A stretch of 64,000 nt of DNA from Loxodes magnus (lineage: Eukaryota; Ciliophora; Karyorelictea; Loxodida; Loxodidae), in the NCBI GenBank assembly GCA_946699065.1, contig CAMPDV010001539.1, positions 1 through 64,000 on the forward strand. The letters run 5' to 3'. Both the position numbers and the translations under genes were made by a program. This document shows, piece by piece, positions 12,139-22,344 of this stretch. Under the pieces are notes generated by a model. The model ran no database searches and had not been told where the DNA came from. It saw nothing but the letters and a program-made list of their open reading frames with translations. Each line of letters starts with the position of its first letter. Position 1 is the first letter of the stretch.

Positions 12139-12777
12139 TCATTTATTTATAAATATTATTTCTTATTCTTCATTTGTGGTAATTTACATACTTTTGGCTA
12201 GTTTAACTTCGTTCTTTTACTTTTAAAAATAAATAATTTAATTTTAAACTTCTATGATAGCACTTATTCCCTTTATATATTATACGTAGTATTTTCAATA
12301 CTGTTATCATATAATCTACATTTTAGATAAATGTCTAGTCATTGTTTATTTAGTAATCCTTTTATAAAAATAACTTCTGCCTTGTTTATACACTATTCAA
12401 ACTTTTATTGTCGTTATAACTTTAAAAATTTGATCTAAAACTACTTCTGTATCAATAGATTAATTTGAGATTACTTTGTTAATATCTTGCATTCAATTAA
12501 ATGGCTACTACGAGCAAGCTGCTTTTATTGCAAAGATACAAAATTGTTGCTCATTAGTATTTTCAACTTAAGAACAGAAATTTTGATAGTTTTTAAAGCA
12601 AAATATGAAGGTAATCTAATCTTTTGAAGAATTTAAAAGAAAGTTATAGAGTTTAGATTAAAATTTAAGTAATAAGGAAATAATTTGTAGAATAGTTTTT
12701 TAGCAACTAGTAATATAATATCTCTCTTTAATAAAAATGTTAAAATAAAAAGCTTCTAATTTTAATCAATATTTCAT
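12139..12777 (-). CDS. Candidate gene of about 212 codons, unknown function
   Basis: The minus strand reads from an ATG at 12777 (MKYWLKLEAFYFNIFIKERY) to a TGA at 12139-12141 that is followed by AT-rich DNA. Internal TGA codons fall in contexts such as PFNWMQD and IKVWIVYK, where Trp is natural. The middle (NTNEQQFCIFAIKAACSQQP, then DTEVVLDQIFKVITT) resembles helical-repeat proteins such as karyopherins, but I cannot assign it. This frame reads better than the overlapping plus-strand alternative at 12600-12720. It is a good test case for UGA serving as both Trp and terminator in one gene. Confidence 0.4.
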
Positions 12778-12811
12778 CTTATTTAAGTTTACTAATGCTA
12801 TACCTCTTTTC

Positions 12812-12852
12812 TCATCTTCCTTCTTCCCTCCTTCTTCCCTCCTTCTTCCCTT
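12812..12852. repeat. Short polypyrimidine tandem repeat (11-bp unit)
   Basis: The plus strand has three to four copies of a unit like CTTCTTCCCTC. On the minus strand this is a polypurine tract that would read as Gly/Arg/Glu/Lys-rich protein if translated. It lies just upstream of the minus-strand gene starting at 12777, so it may be part of its upstream region. Confidence 0.6.
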
Positions 12853-13452
12853 CACTTATATTTCTACAAATTGATTTTTTGTTTTCCTCTTCCTCTTTTT
12901 ATCCCTATCTACCTTTTCCAAATATTTACCACCTTTTTCTTAGTAAAATCCTGTTAAACTTTAGATTTTGTAGATCTATTCTAATTAATATTAAGGATTA
13001 ATAATTAGCTCTAGTATTTAGTAATAAGTCATTAATGTTTCCAAGTTTTTTTAGGAAATTAATAGGAAAGCTGGTTAAGTAGATTCTAATAGTAGACAAA
13101 GACACTATTGGCACTTTTAACTATTAATGCTATTTAAAATTAACTGTTTTTTGTTCAAACATATTATGGGTTCTAGTTTCTGTAAACTCTTCAACAAAAT
13201 AAAAAAATAAAGCATCGTAGTTATTTTTATTTAAAATAGGTTATTTTACACTAATAATGAAAAAAAGGATTTAAATGCTAAAACTAAATTTTTAAATTAT
13301 CTGTTCGTAACATTGTTTCACAAATTTACTAGATAACATCAGCTTTATTAATATTACTCGATATGAAATATCTAAAATAAAACATTGCTTATTTATGTTG
13401 CAACTTAAACATTTTAAGCGAGAAAACAGTTAGAATATATCTTATTAATAAT

Positions 13453-15330
13453 ATGGTATAACTAAAACTAGACTGAACATTGAATTTAATAATAGTTTTA
13501 ATTAATAATTAGATAAATTCAAAATTTAAAATAATAGTGATAGATTATTACCTATATTTGTACAATATGCTATATAACTCTATAAATAGAGAAAGATATC
13601 TTACCTAATCTAATTAATATTTAAAGATCTAATTAAACTTATTTTTCCTTATAATAAGATAAGAAAGTGTAGCATTAAATAATATTCACTGAACTTTATA
13701 AATCCTTGCAAGAAAATTTAAATTCCCACAAAGCTTAATTTATAAAGCTAGAGAATCTTATATGAGAAATAAGAAGTTTATTCTAAGCTTATTTAAGGGT
13801 TATCATATTGAACAAATAACGAAATTAAAAAATATTAGTAAGAGATTAAAGTTATCTATAGTAATACAAAAATAAAGCAATGAAAGAGGAACACTAAAAA
13901 TAATTCTTTAATCCATTTTAAAAAGATATTGTTCAAACTATCTTCAGTTAACAATCTTAATTTCATTTTTAGTAGAAACTAAAAGAAAAAAATCCAATAG
14001 GATAGGATTTTAATATTTTTTAAATTTAACACTTACTTGCTTTTACTCTTATTTCTATCACATAAATGTATTGCTGATTTACTTTATCATAAGGTTATTT
14101 AATTCTAGTTGGAAGATTTTAAATTTTTTAGTCACAGCTAAATCTTTTTATGATTACTTGTTTTATTATGATGTAAGACATTTCTATAGAGTTGTGCGTA
14201 AAAAAGTGTGTATTAATAATAACTTGTGGAAGTTTAATTTACGAGACGTTATGCATAATAAAATGAATAAATGTTTGAATTGAATGGTAAATGTTTTGAT
14301 TGATAAGCCTTATTACTTGATGTAAATACGGATTAGTAATAGCTTATTAATTTATTAGATAGTAAAAACTAATAATATTATTCTCTGATTTGAGTTTCCT
14401 AAATATATTTAAGAATTTTGATACTTTTATAATCTTATTTAATATAAGAACATGAGACATATCTCATACTTGTAACTCTCTATTTCTTTAAAAATTTTAT
14501 TTTTATTCTGTAGATTAATTTTAATAGTTTTAGCTACTTACAACAGACTTAATAATTAAAAAAGTATTTAGTTCCTTAATTTGATCAATCTTAGTCGATT
14601 TTCTTAGATGTGGATTATTGATTAAGATGCTTGCTATAATAATGATTGCTTTCTGGATTTTGGTATTATATACTTGTATTATGCTTAGTTTTAATAACTT
14701 GATAAGCATAAAAATTTCAATTAATTTAAAAAATTTGTAATTTATAACTTAAATTCAAAGCTAAATAGTAGTATCTACCAACTAACATACAGCAATATTC
14801 AAAAAAATTTAAAGAGGAAAACAAATAATAATTTAAGTGATAATAAGCATTAATTTGTTTGCATGCTTTGAGTTTTTTGAAAGCAAAAGCTATTACTAAA
14901 ATTAAAATAACTACAGTAAAATCTTGCATATAACTTAACATAAATTATTACTACTTATATTACATTAACTCTTTAAAAAAAAATTGCATAACAAGAATTT
15001 CTATATCCCTCTATAAATTAATACTCTTTATACTAAACATCCACGCCTATCCTTTTTAATATCACGTTTAATTTATTACATAAATATTAAAACTCTAATG
15101 ATATGTATTTTCTCACTTGCTTCGAACCTTAAATCAATTAACGTTTCTTTTTACTCACCAATTTATGCAGATTACTCTAAAAAAAAATTTGGATTAAGCT
15201 CAAATATATTAGTTTGACTAACTGAAATTTAGTCATAAGCAAGATACGAAATTTATCTACATCTTTAAAAAAAAAAACAGATATAATCTGTCTAAATTGA
15301 AAAATAGTTTTTAAAAAACTCTTTGCTGAA
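13453..15330 (+). CDS. Long candidate gene, unknown function
   Basis: One plus-strand frame (codons at line starts, 13441+3n) reads continuously from an ATG at 13453, or a second at 13567, to a TGA at 15328-15330 followed by AT-rich DNA. Natural-looking stretches include YKARESYMRNKKFILSLFKG, KSFYDYLFYYDVRHFYRVVR, NLWKFNLRDVMHNKMNKCLN and YNNDCFLDFGIIYLYYAQFQ. Internal TGA codons lie in aromatic contexts (CLNWMV, ILWFEF, FWYFYN) that suit Trp. The product would be about 600 residues and rich in Phe, Tyr, Leu and Asn. No domain was recognised. The opposite-strand frame at 14726-14941 is interpreted as a shadow. With no stop codons to limit chance frames, confidence stays moderate. Confidence 0.4.
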
Positions 15331-15784
15331 GCCATGAAAATTAAGAAAAATATTTTATTAAGAAAAAGAATCTAGAACAATAATAAAGAATTAAAAATAA
15401 ACTTACAAATATTCAAAAAAATTTGAATGAAAGATAAAAATTAAAAAAAATAAGTTTATAAAATAGTAAAGTATAAAAAAAGGAAGTATAAAAAAAGAAA
15501 AGAAAAATCGTTAAAAAAGAAAAAAATGTTTAGCACATTTGAAAAAAAAGACGCATGTATGAATAAAAAATGATCTATATAAAAAAAACTGGTTCAGAGT
15601 TATAGATATAATTTAGCCCGAAAAATATTGCAATGTGAATAAACTCAGAGAAAGGATTTTTTCAATATAGATTAAAAGAATTGATTTAACGACTGTGTTC
15701 GAAAAAAAAACGTAGACATTATATTTACATAGCTATATATAAAAATATAGGGAATAAAATAAATTAAACATAATTTATAAAGAA
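15331..15784. other. A-rich low-complexity stretch
   Basis: Dominated by runs of A with interspersed G on the plus strand (for example 15415-15530). No gene or structured repeat recognised. Confidence 0.5.
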
Positions 15785-15849
15785 TAATCGTGGTTACACT
15801 CAATCGCGTCAGACTCTTAATCTAGTGGGTTCGAGTCCCACATTATGCG
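15785..15849 (+). pseudogene. Degenerate tRNA-Lys(CUU)-like sequence
   Basis: The 3' half keeps an intact T-arm (GTGGG-TTCGAGT-CCCAC at about 15824-15840) and an anticodon arm AGA-CTCTTAA-TCT, whose loop places CTT at the anticodon. This matches the general form of eukaryotic tRNA-Lys(CUU). The variable region between the two arms is missing (about 7 nt), the D-arm is disrupted and the acceptor stem does not pair. A short T-run follows (15850-15854), like a Pol III terminator. It is a pseudogene or the tRNA-derived head of a SINE-like unit, not a functional tRNA gene. Confidence 0.5.
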
Positions 15850-15879
15850 TTTTTAATCTTATAAATTTGATAAAAAATA

Positions 15880-15940
15880 AATTCTAGGATTTGAACTCGG
15901 GTCTTTGGAGTGAGAGCTGAGCATGCTAACTACTTTATAT
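15880..15940 (-). pseudogene. Degenerate tRNA-like sequence, minus strand
   Basis: Reverse-complemented, the segment has the box-B-like run GAGTTCAAATCC, an anticodon-loop-like CTCCAAA (CCA, as in tRNA-Trp) and a D-arm-like TAGTTAGCATGCTCAGC. It is followed by a T-rich run (TTTATTTTTT). The stems are poorly paired, so it is not functional. It faces the tRNA-Lys-like sequence 30 bp away, and the pair together forms a unit that recurs at 16504-16636. Confidence 0.4.
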
Positions 15941-16503
15941 GATTTTTTTTGTGTTTACTTTACTTTTTTAAATTTTTTACTTTTCATTTAAGTCTATTTA
16001 CTTTCCTTTAAAAGATAGCTATGCTGATTATATTTCAAAAATTTTAAGTTTTTAGAGTTTGGTTTTAAATTTTTTTTTCTTTTAGTTTTTTAATTTATTT
16101 TATTAAAAGATATAAGTTTTTTATACATTATTGATAACTCATTAATTAATTTTATTTTTTCGCAAAAATTAAGTGTGTTTTTTTTTAATAAAAAAATTTT
16201 CAAGTTTTTACGTTTTTTTGATTAATTTTTTTGTGATATTGCTTAGATTTTATTATAATTTTTTAAGCTTTTTTTCATTTATTGTAATTTTTTTAATCAG
16301 TTTTTTATGAATATTTTAAAATTTGTTAGTTATATAATTCGCAACGTTTTTTTTAAAATATTGCGATATGTTTTAACGTATATTTTAAATTATAGTCTGT
16401 TTTTCAAATAATTTTTTTCTTATTTCTAGGCTCAAAAACTTTTTTTTCATAGCATTATAAAATAGTATCCTGAATCAATATAATTAAGAAATTTAAGTTG
16501 AAA

Positions 16504-16636
16504 GAATAATCACGGCTAGATAAGTTGTTTCAGACACTTATATAAAACGGTTCTGATTCCGCGTTAGATGTTTTTATTTTATGACTTAAAAAAAAATCAA
16601 ATTCTAGGATTAGAACCTGTATCTTTGGAGTGAGAG
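16504..16636 (+). repeat. Second, more diverged copy of the tRNA-like pair unit
   Basis: It aligns with 15781-15915: both start AGAATAATC, carry a CAGAC-type anticodon-arm remnant and a degenerate T-arm (here GGTTCTGATTCC), then an A-rich spacer and the inverted partner ending TCTTTGGAGTGAGAG. The offset is about 720 bp. The copies share architecture but not full tRNA structure, suggesting duplication of a composite tRNA-derived unit followed by decay. Confidence 0.5.
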
Positions 16637-16639
16637 TTT

Positions 16640-17029
16640 TTTATTATTAAAATTTCTTTTTTTTTCTTTTTAGCTGAACCTATTGATCGTTTTATTTTTT
16701 TAACGTATAAGATGATTTTAAAGCTGCCTTTTCTTGGAATTAATTCTTATGTTTTAAATATTTTACTTTTCATTTTAGATTTTAGGTTTTGTTTTTAAAT
16801 ATATTATTTCTTATTCTATTTTAAAATGCTTTAATCGAGCTTGCTTTTTGTGTCTTCGCATTTTTTATGGGTTTATTTCTTTACGATAATGTGTTTTTCT
16901 TTCTTCTTTAGCTGCATTTGATTTCTAACCAGATAGTTGTCTTCTGATATTTTTTGTAAAAATACTTATTATTCAACTGTAACAAATTCATTAATTATAA
17001 AATTTAAGTTGTTGTTATTTATCTTATTA
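16640..17029 (-). other. Possible 3' extension of the upstream gene
   Basis: The minus strand stays purine-rich and reads as a very basic segment (for example NAAKEERKTHYRKEINPQK and MRRHKKQARLKHFKIEQE) in the same frame as the gene at 17030-18340, beyond three closely spaced in-frame TGA codons (17030, 16988, 16973). It is either C-terminal coding sequence with those TGAs read as Trp, or a separate exon, or 3' untranslated sequence. Confidence 0.3.
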
Positions 17030-18340
17030 TCAGGAACATTTTTGCATATTTTCTTTTTTATTTTCTCCATGCTTAGATCAAGACATTGGATGTGTTTATT
17101 ATGAATTAAATCTACTTATTGTCAATACTAATGATTAGTCTGTGAATCTTTTGATGGAAGTCATTTTTTCTTTTTTTTTAGCATTTTTGCATTTAACTTA
17201 AACATCATAAATATCATTAAGTTCTTTATAGTCATGCAATTTGACTTTTTAGTATTTTATTCTCTCTAAGTCTGCTTTAACTTTTATAGCGACATCTGAA
17301 GCGTAATTTTTAAGAGTTAATTTATCAAAAGAGTAAGTTATTTCAGAAATCTTCATCTTAAAAATTTTTCTCTATCTTTACTTTCGATAACCATTCGTTT
17401 CTCTTAGATCCTTTCACACCTATAACACAATTAACCTTTCTTAAAAACATTTTTTCTCACTCTATCTCCAATAAGCATTCATCGGGTTGACACCAAGTGA
17501 TATTTCAATCATACATAAATACTTAGTTAAAATTGTCTTTTCTTAGAATCAGTTACTAAATTATAAATAATTAACGAACTATCAAAAAATTTTTATTCTT
17601 AAGCAGAGTTCTTTTGCATATTCTAGCAAAGTACAAACCACAAGTAAGCTTCTTTATTTTCTTGCTTCCTGATTCAAAACTATCTAATTTTCTTTAAAAA
17701 GCTTTTTTTAATTGCTTCTCTCCTTATATTTAGCTTATTAGTATCTAGTTAATAAGATAGCTAATATGTTTAAATTTGATGTCTCAATAATAATTTTATA
17801 ATTTAAGATTTACATAAAGGATAAAGATATATGAAATTACAATTCTAAACTTAGTTCCTCACTTTAATAGTTACTTTCCATTTTTTACCTTTTCCTGACT
17901 ATATAATTAATCTTATATTTTTATCTATCTCCATTTTGCATCATTCTTTCTTGATCTTTACTGAAATATACTCCATCAGTTACTATGAAATCAGCAAATA
18001 ATCTCAAAGATATTACATTAACTATATTACCCATAAGTTGATTTATCCCTCTAACTATTTCAGAAGCCCTTTACAACTTCCCAGACTACTGATTTATGCT
18101 AAACCCATACTAAGTAAGAATCTTATCTGCATTAGCTACTTCAAATACCTTTTATCAAGCTAAGCATTTATAATGATTAAACCATTGAAATAACTTATTA
18201 TTAAAAGCTTAAAATAAGCTGCCATACTAAGGTATCTCTATACTTTGCTTATGATGCCTTTATAATTTTAGATATAGCTTATATAATTTTTTCTTAGCAT
18301 TAAATTAAATAAAAAAACTAATATAAAGCTTTTTAAGAAT
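17030..18340 (-). CDS. Candidate gene of about 435 codons, unknown function
   Basis: One minus-strand frame gives very natural protein over 1.3 kb: IEIPQYGSLFQAFNNKLFQW, KVFEVANADKILTQYGF, QRASEIVRGINQLMGNIVNV, FADFIVTDGVYFSKDQERMM, LCMIEISLGVNPMNAY and YKELNDIYDVQVKCKNAKKK. It has a balanced content of Asp, Gly, Val and Glu that chance reading of AT-rich DNA does not give. UAA and UAG appear as Gln throughout. The first plausible terminator is the TGA at 17030-17032, after HGENKKENMQKCS; the N-terminus is uncertain (no in-frame ATG close to 18340), and an upstream exon is possible. I recognise no domain. The neighbour upstream on the same strand is the DQQ-repeat gene. Confidence 0.5.
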
Positions 18341-18429
18341 TAGTATATATAAATTAAACTCTTACAATTAACTAAGTTTTAGTTAAAAATGATAAATAAA
18401 AAAGGATAAAGGATAAAATTAAGTTTATA

Positions 18430-21400
18430 GTCTTAGAAAAGAGCTCCAGGGTTCACTTGCTTTTGTTCCTGCTCTTTCCTGAATAAAGGACTGCGTAGGA
18501 CTACATTAGTCCGCCATCCTTGTCTCTCCCTCATCCACTAATTATCGTTATAGTTTCTTCTTCCATTTTTATAAACATCGTTGTTTCTTGAGTTGTAGGA
18601 TTTCTTTCTGTATACTTATCCTGTTCTTGTTGGTCATATTCTGAAAAGTTAGTCTAATATTTATTACTTGTTAATTTTTTCAATTTCTTGTTTCTTCCAG
18701 CATTTTTTCCAGCAATTATTTTTCTAGCATAAATAGCACCGAATATTTTTGCGATAATACTTGATCTAATTTATTTTTTATTATTAGAATTCCGATTAGA
18801 TTTCCATTGTAATATTTGATTATTTATCTTATTAATCTTATTAATCTTATTAATCTTATTAATCTTATTAATCTTATTAATCTTATTAATCTTATTAATC
18901 TTATTAATATTATTAATCTTATTAATCTTATTAATCTTATTAATCTTATTAATATTATTAATCTTATTAATATTATTAATCTTATTAATCTTATTAATCT
19001 TATTAATATTATTAATCTTATTAATCTTATTAATCTTATTAATCTTATTAATCTTATTAATATTATTAATCTTATTAATCTTATTAATCTTATTAATCTT
19101 ATTAATCTTATTAATCTTATTAATCTTATTAATCTTATTAATATTATTAATATTATTAATCTTATTAATATTATTAATCTTATTAATCTTATTAATCTTA
19201 TTAATCTTATTAATCTTATTAATCTTATTAATCTTATTAATCTTATTAATATTATTAATCTTATTAATCTTATTAATCTTATTAATCTTATTAATCTTAT
19301 TAATCTTATTAATCTTATTAATCTTATTAATCTTATTAATCTTATTAATCTTATTAATCTTATTAATCTTATTAATCTTATTAATCTTATTAATCTTATT
19401 AATCTTATTAATCTTATTAATCTTATTAATCTTATTAATTTTATTAATTTTATTAATCTTATTAATCTTATTAATCTTATTAATCTTATTAATCTTATTA
19501 ATCTTATTAATCTTATTAATCTTATTAATCTTATTAATCTTATTAATCTTATTAATCTTATTAATCTTATTAATCTTATTAATCTTATTAATCTTATTAA
19601 TCTTATTAATCTTATTAATCTTATTAATCTTATTAATATTATTAATCTTATTAATCTTATTAATCTTATTAATATTATTAATCTTATTAATCTTATTAAT
19701 ATTATTAATCTTATTAATCTTATTAATCTTATTAATCTTATTAATCTTATTAATCTTATTAATCTTATTAATCTTATTAATCTTATTAATCTTATTAATC
19801 TTATTAATATTATTAATATTATTAATCTTATTAATCTTATTAATCTTATTAATCTTATTAATCTTATTAATCTTATTAATCTTATTAATATTATTAATCT
19901 TATTAATATTATTAATCTTATTAATATTATTAATCTTATTAATCTTATTAATCTTATTAATCTTATTAATCTTATTAATCTTATTAATCTTATTAATCTT
20001 ATTAATCTTATTAATCTTATTAATCTTATTAATCTTATTAATCTTATTAATATTATTAATCTTATTAATCTTATTAATCTTATTAATCTTATTAATCTTA
20101 TTAATCTTATTAATCTTATTAATCTTATTAATATTATTAATATTATTAATCTTATTAATATTATTAATCTTATTAATCTTATTAATCTTATTAATCTTAT
20201 TAATATTATTAATCTTATTAATCTTATTAATCTTATTAATCTTATTAATCTTATTAATCTTATTAATCTTATTAATCTTATTAATCTTATTAATCTTATT
20301 AATCTTATTAATCTTATTAATCTTATTAATCTTATTAATCTTATTAATCTTATTAATCTTATTAATCTTATTAATCTTATTAATCTTATTAATTTTATTA
20401 ATTTTATTAATCTTATTAATTTTATTAATCTTATTAATCTTATTAATCTTATTAATCTTATTAATCTTATTAATCTTATTAATCTTATTAATCTTATTAA
20501 TCTTATTAATATTATTAATATTATTAATCTTATTAATCTTATTAATCTTATTAATCTTATTAATCTTATTAATCTTATTAATCTTATTAATATTATTAAT
20601 CTTATTAATATTATTAATCTTATTAATATTATTAATCTTATTAATCTTATTAATCTTATTAATCTTATTAATCTTATTAATCTTATTAATCTTATTAATT
20701 TTATTAATCTTATTAATCTTATTAATCTTATTAATATTATTAATATTATTAATCTTATTAATATTATTAATCTTATTAATCTTATTAATCTTATTAATCT
20801 TATTAATCTTATTAATCTTATTAATCTTATTAATATTATTAATCTTATTAATCTTATTAATCTTATTAATCTTATTAATCTTATTAATCTTATTAATTTT
20901 ATTAATCTTATTAATCTTATTAATCTTATTAATCTTATTAATCTTATTAATCTTATTAATCTTATTAATCTTATTAATCTTATTAATCTTATTAATATTA
21001 TTAATCTTATTAATCTTATTAATCTTATTAATCTTATTAATCTTATTAATCTTATTAATCTTATTAATATTATTAATCTTATTAATCTTATTAATCTTAT
21101 TAATCTTATTAATCTTATTAATCTTATTAATTTTATTAATCTTATTAATCTTATTAATCTTATTAATCTTATTAATCTTATTAATCTTATTAATCTTATT
21201 AATATTATTAATCTTATTAATCTTATTAATCTTATTAATCTTATTAATCTTATTAATCTTATTAATCTTATTAATCTTATTAATCTTATTAATCTTATTA
21301 ATCTTATTAATCTTATTAATCTTATTAATCTTATTAATCTTATTAATCTTATTAATCTTATTAATTTTATTAATCTTATTAATCTTATTAATCTTATTAA

Positions 21401-22202
21401 TCTTATTAATCTTATTAATCTTATTAATCTTATTAATCTTATTAATCTTATTAATCTTATTAATCTTATTAATATTATTAATCTTATTAATCTTATTAAT
21501 CTTATTAATCTTATTAATCTTATTAATCTTATTAATCTTATTAATCTTATTAATCTTATTAATCTTATTAATCTTATTAATCTTATTAATCTTATTAATT
21601 TTATTAATCTTATTAATCTTATTAATCTTATTAATCTTATTAATCTTATTAATCTTATTAATCTTATTAATCTTATTAATCTTATTAATCTTATTAATAT
21701 TATTAATCTTATTAATCTTATTAATCTTATTAATCTTATTAATCTTATTAATCTTATTAATTTTATTAATCTTATTAATCTTATTAATCTTATTAATCTT
21801 ATTAATTTTATTAATCTTGTTTTTCTTAAAGTTGCTTTATTTTATATTTAATCTAAGAAAAATGAAATTGGAACATTTGAGGGACTTCGTTAAATTATTT
21901 ATCAATTTATTCCAATTTAATTATAATTTACGATTAGATTTTATTTAATGATTCATCTATGTATGGGAATTATAGGTTTAATTATTCCATTAATTTTTCT
22001 ATTAAGTTTTCTAAATTTTCTATTTTTTATCTTTGCTTTTTCAAGTCATATTGGATATTTGATATCCTTTGCTGAACTGATTATGCAAAGGATTCCTTAG
22101 ATTATTAATCTTTATCTTATTAAGGCTATTCTTCAATTAAATTAGGTTATTCTTATTTTTTCAAGTATTAGTTAATAGAGGTCTATTATTTCTTAGTGCC
22201 AT
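18430..22202 (-). CDS. Zinc-knuckle protein with a giant (D/Y/N)QQ repeat
   Basis: Read with UAR=Gln, the minus strand encodes an N-terminus resembling its neighbour (TKKQQTSINQYLKKQEQ), a coiled coil (QRQKIENLENLIEKLMEQL, then NKIQSQIIIKLEQIDKQFNE), and QLQEKQDQQ leading without a frame break into about 330 tripeptides (Asp/Tyr/Asn)-Gln-Gln. The frame then leaves the array as DKQSNITMEIQSEFQQQ and continues to a Cys cluster (CYLCQKNNCWKKC, knuckle-like) and a C-terminal block containing VYRKKSYNS and GWRTNVVLRSPL. The paralogue at 22345-23142 has the same order of parts without the array. The initial ATG GC- ACT AAG lacks one base relative to the paralogue's ATG GCT TCT AAG, so the start is out of frame unless there is a sequencing error. 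No TGA terminator is evident near 18430, so the end is approximate. A role in nucleic-acid binding or aggregation is inference. Confidence 0.6.
18829..21810. repeat. 3-kb tandem array of a 9-bp unit (CTTATTAAT)
   Basis: About 331 uninterrupted 9-bp units with no indels. By my count about 36 units carry A and about 12 carry T in place of the single C; no other position varies. On the minus strand in the flanking gene's frame the unit is GAT-TAA-TAA, and the two variants are TAT-TAA-TAA and AAT-TAA-TAA. Variant patterns recur within the array: the spacing Y-Y-D-Y starts at 19143, 20133 and 20736, and a doubled T variant lies at 19440/19449 and again at 20394/20403. All of these distances are multiples of 9. 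This indicates growth by segmental duplication or unequal exchange. The plus strand would read as Leu-Ile-Asn repeats, which I regard as the shadow. Confidence 0.95.
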
Positions 22203-22344
22203 TTTATTTAATATAATAATAGAATATTATAAACTAAACAGATAGACAGAAATAATACTAAAAAGGTAACTAAAATAAGTATAAAAAAGTTAAAGTTAAA
22301 AAGCTTTGTTAAAGCCTTAGTAGTCAGCCATCTGACCTATTCTA
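21811..22344 (-). other. 5' part of the DQQ gene and spacer to its paralogue
   Basis: 21811-22202 holds the coiled-coil N-terminal coding part of the DQQ gene. 22203-22344 is the AT-rich spacer between the TGA of the upstream paralogue and the ATG of the DQQ gene. Both genes start from the same context, TAAAATGGC, supporting a tandem duplication. Confidence 0.5.

Noticed and set aside
12600..12720. Plus-strand frame SFEEFKRKLQSLDQ
   Set aside because: It overlaps the minus-strand frame 12139-12777, which has a start, a plausible TGA terminator and better overall composition.
14726..14941. Minus-strand 71-codon membrane-like frame
   Set aside because: A long plus-strand frame (13453-15330) covers it with better texture; without homology neither is certain, but only one is likely.
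18500..18530. Self-cleaving ribozyme or riboswitch at the GGACT/AGTCC hairpin
   Set aside because: Only one short stem is present and no conserved ribozyme core was found; kept only as a covarying hairpin.
18829..21810. CRISPR array
   Set aside because: The unit is 9 bp with no spacers, and the genome is eukaryotic.
18816..21851. A 1,011-codon plus-strand frame encoding Leu-Ile-Asn repeats
   Set aside because: It is the shadow of the 9-bp array: no coding sequence flanks it on the plus strand, whereas the minus strand joins in frame to coiled-coil and Cys-knuckle parts on both sides.
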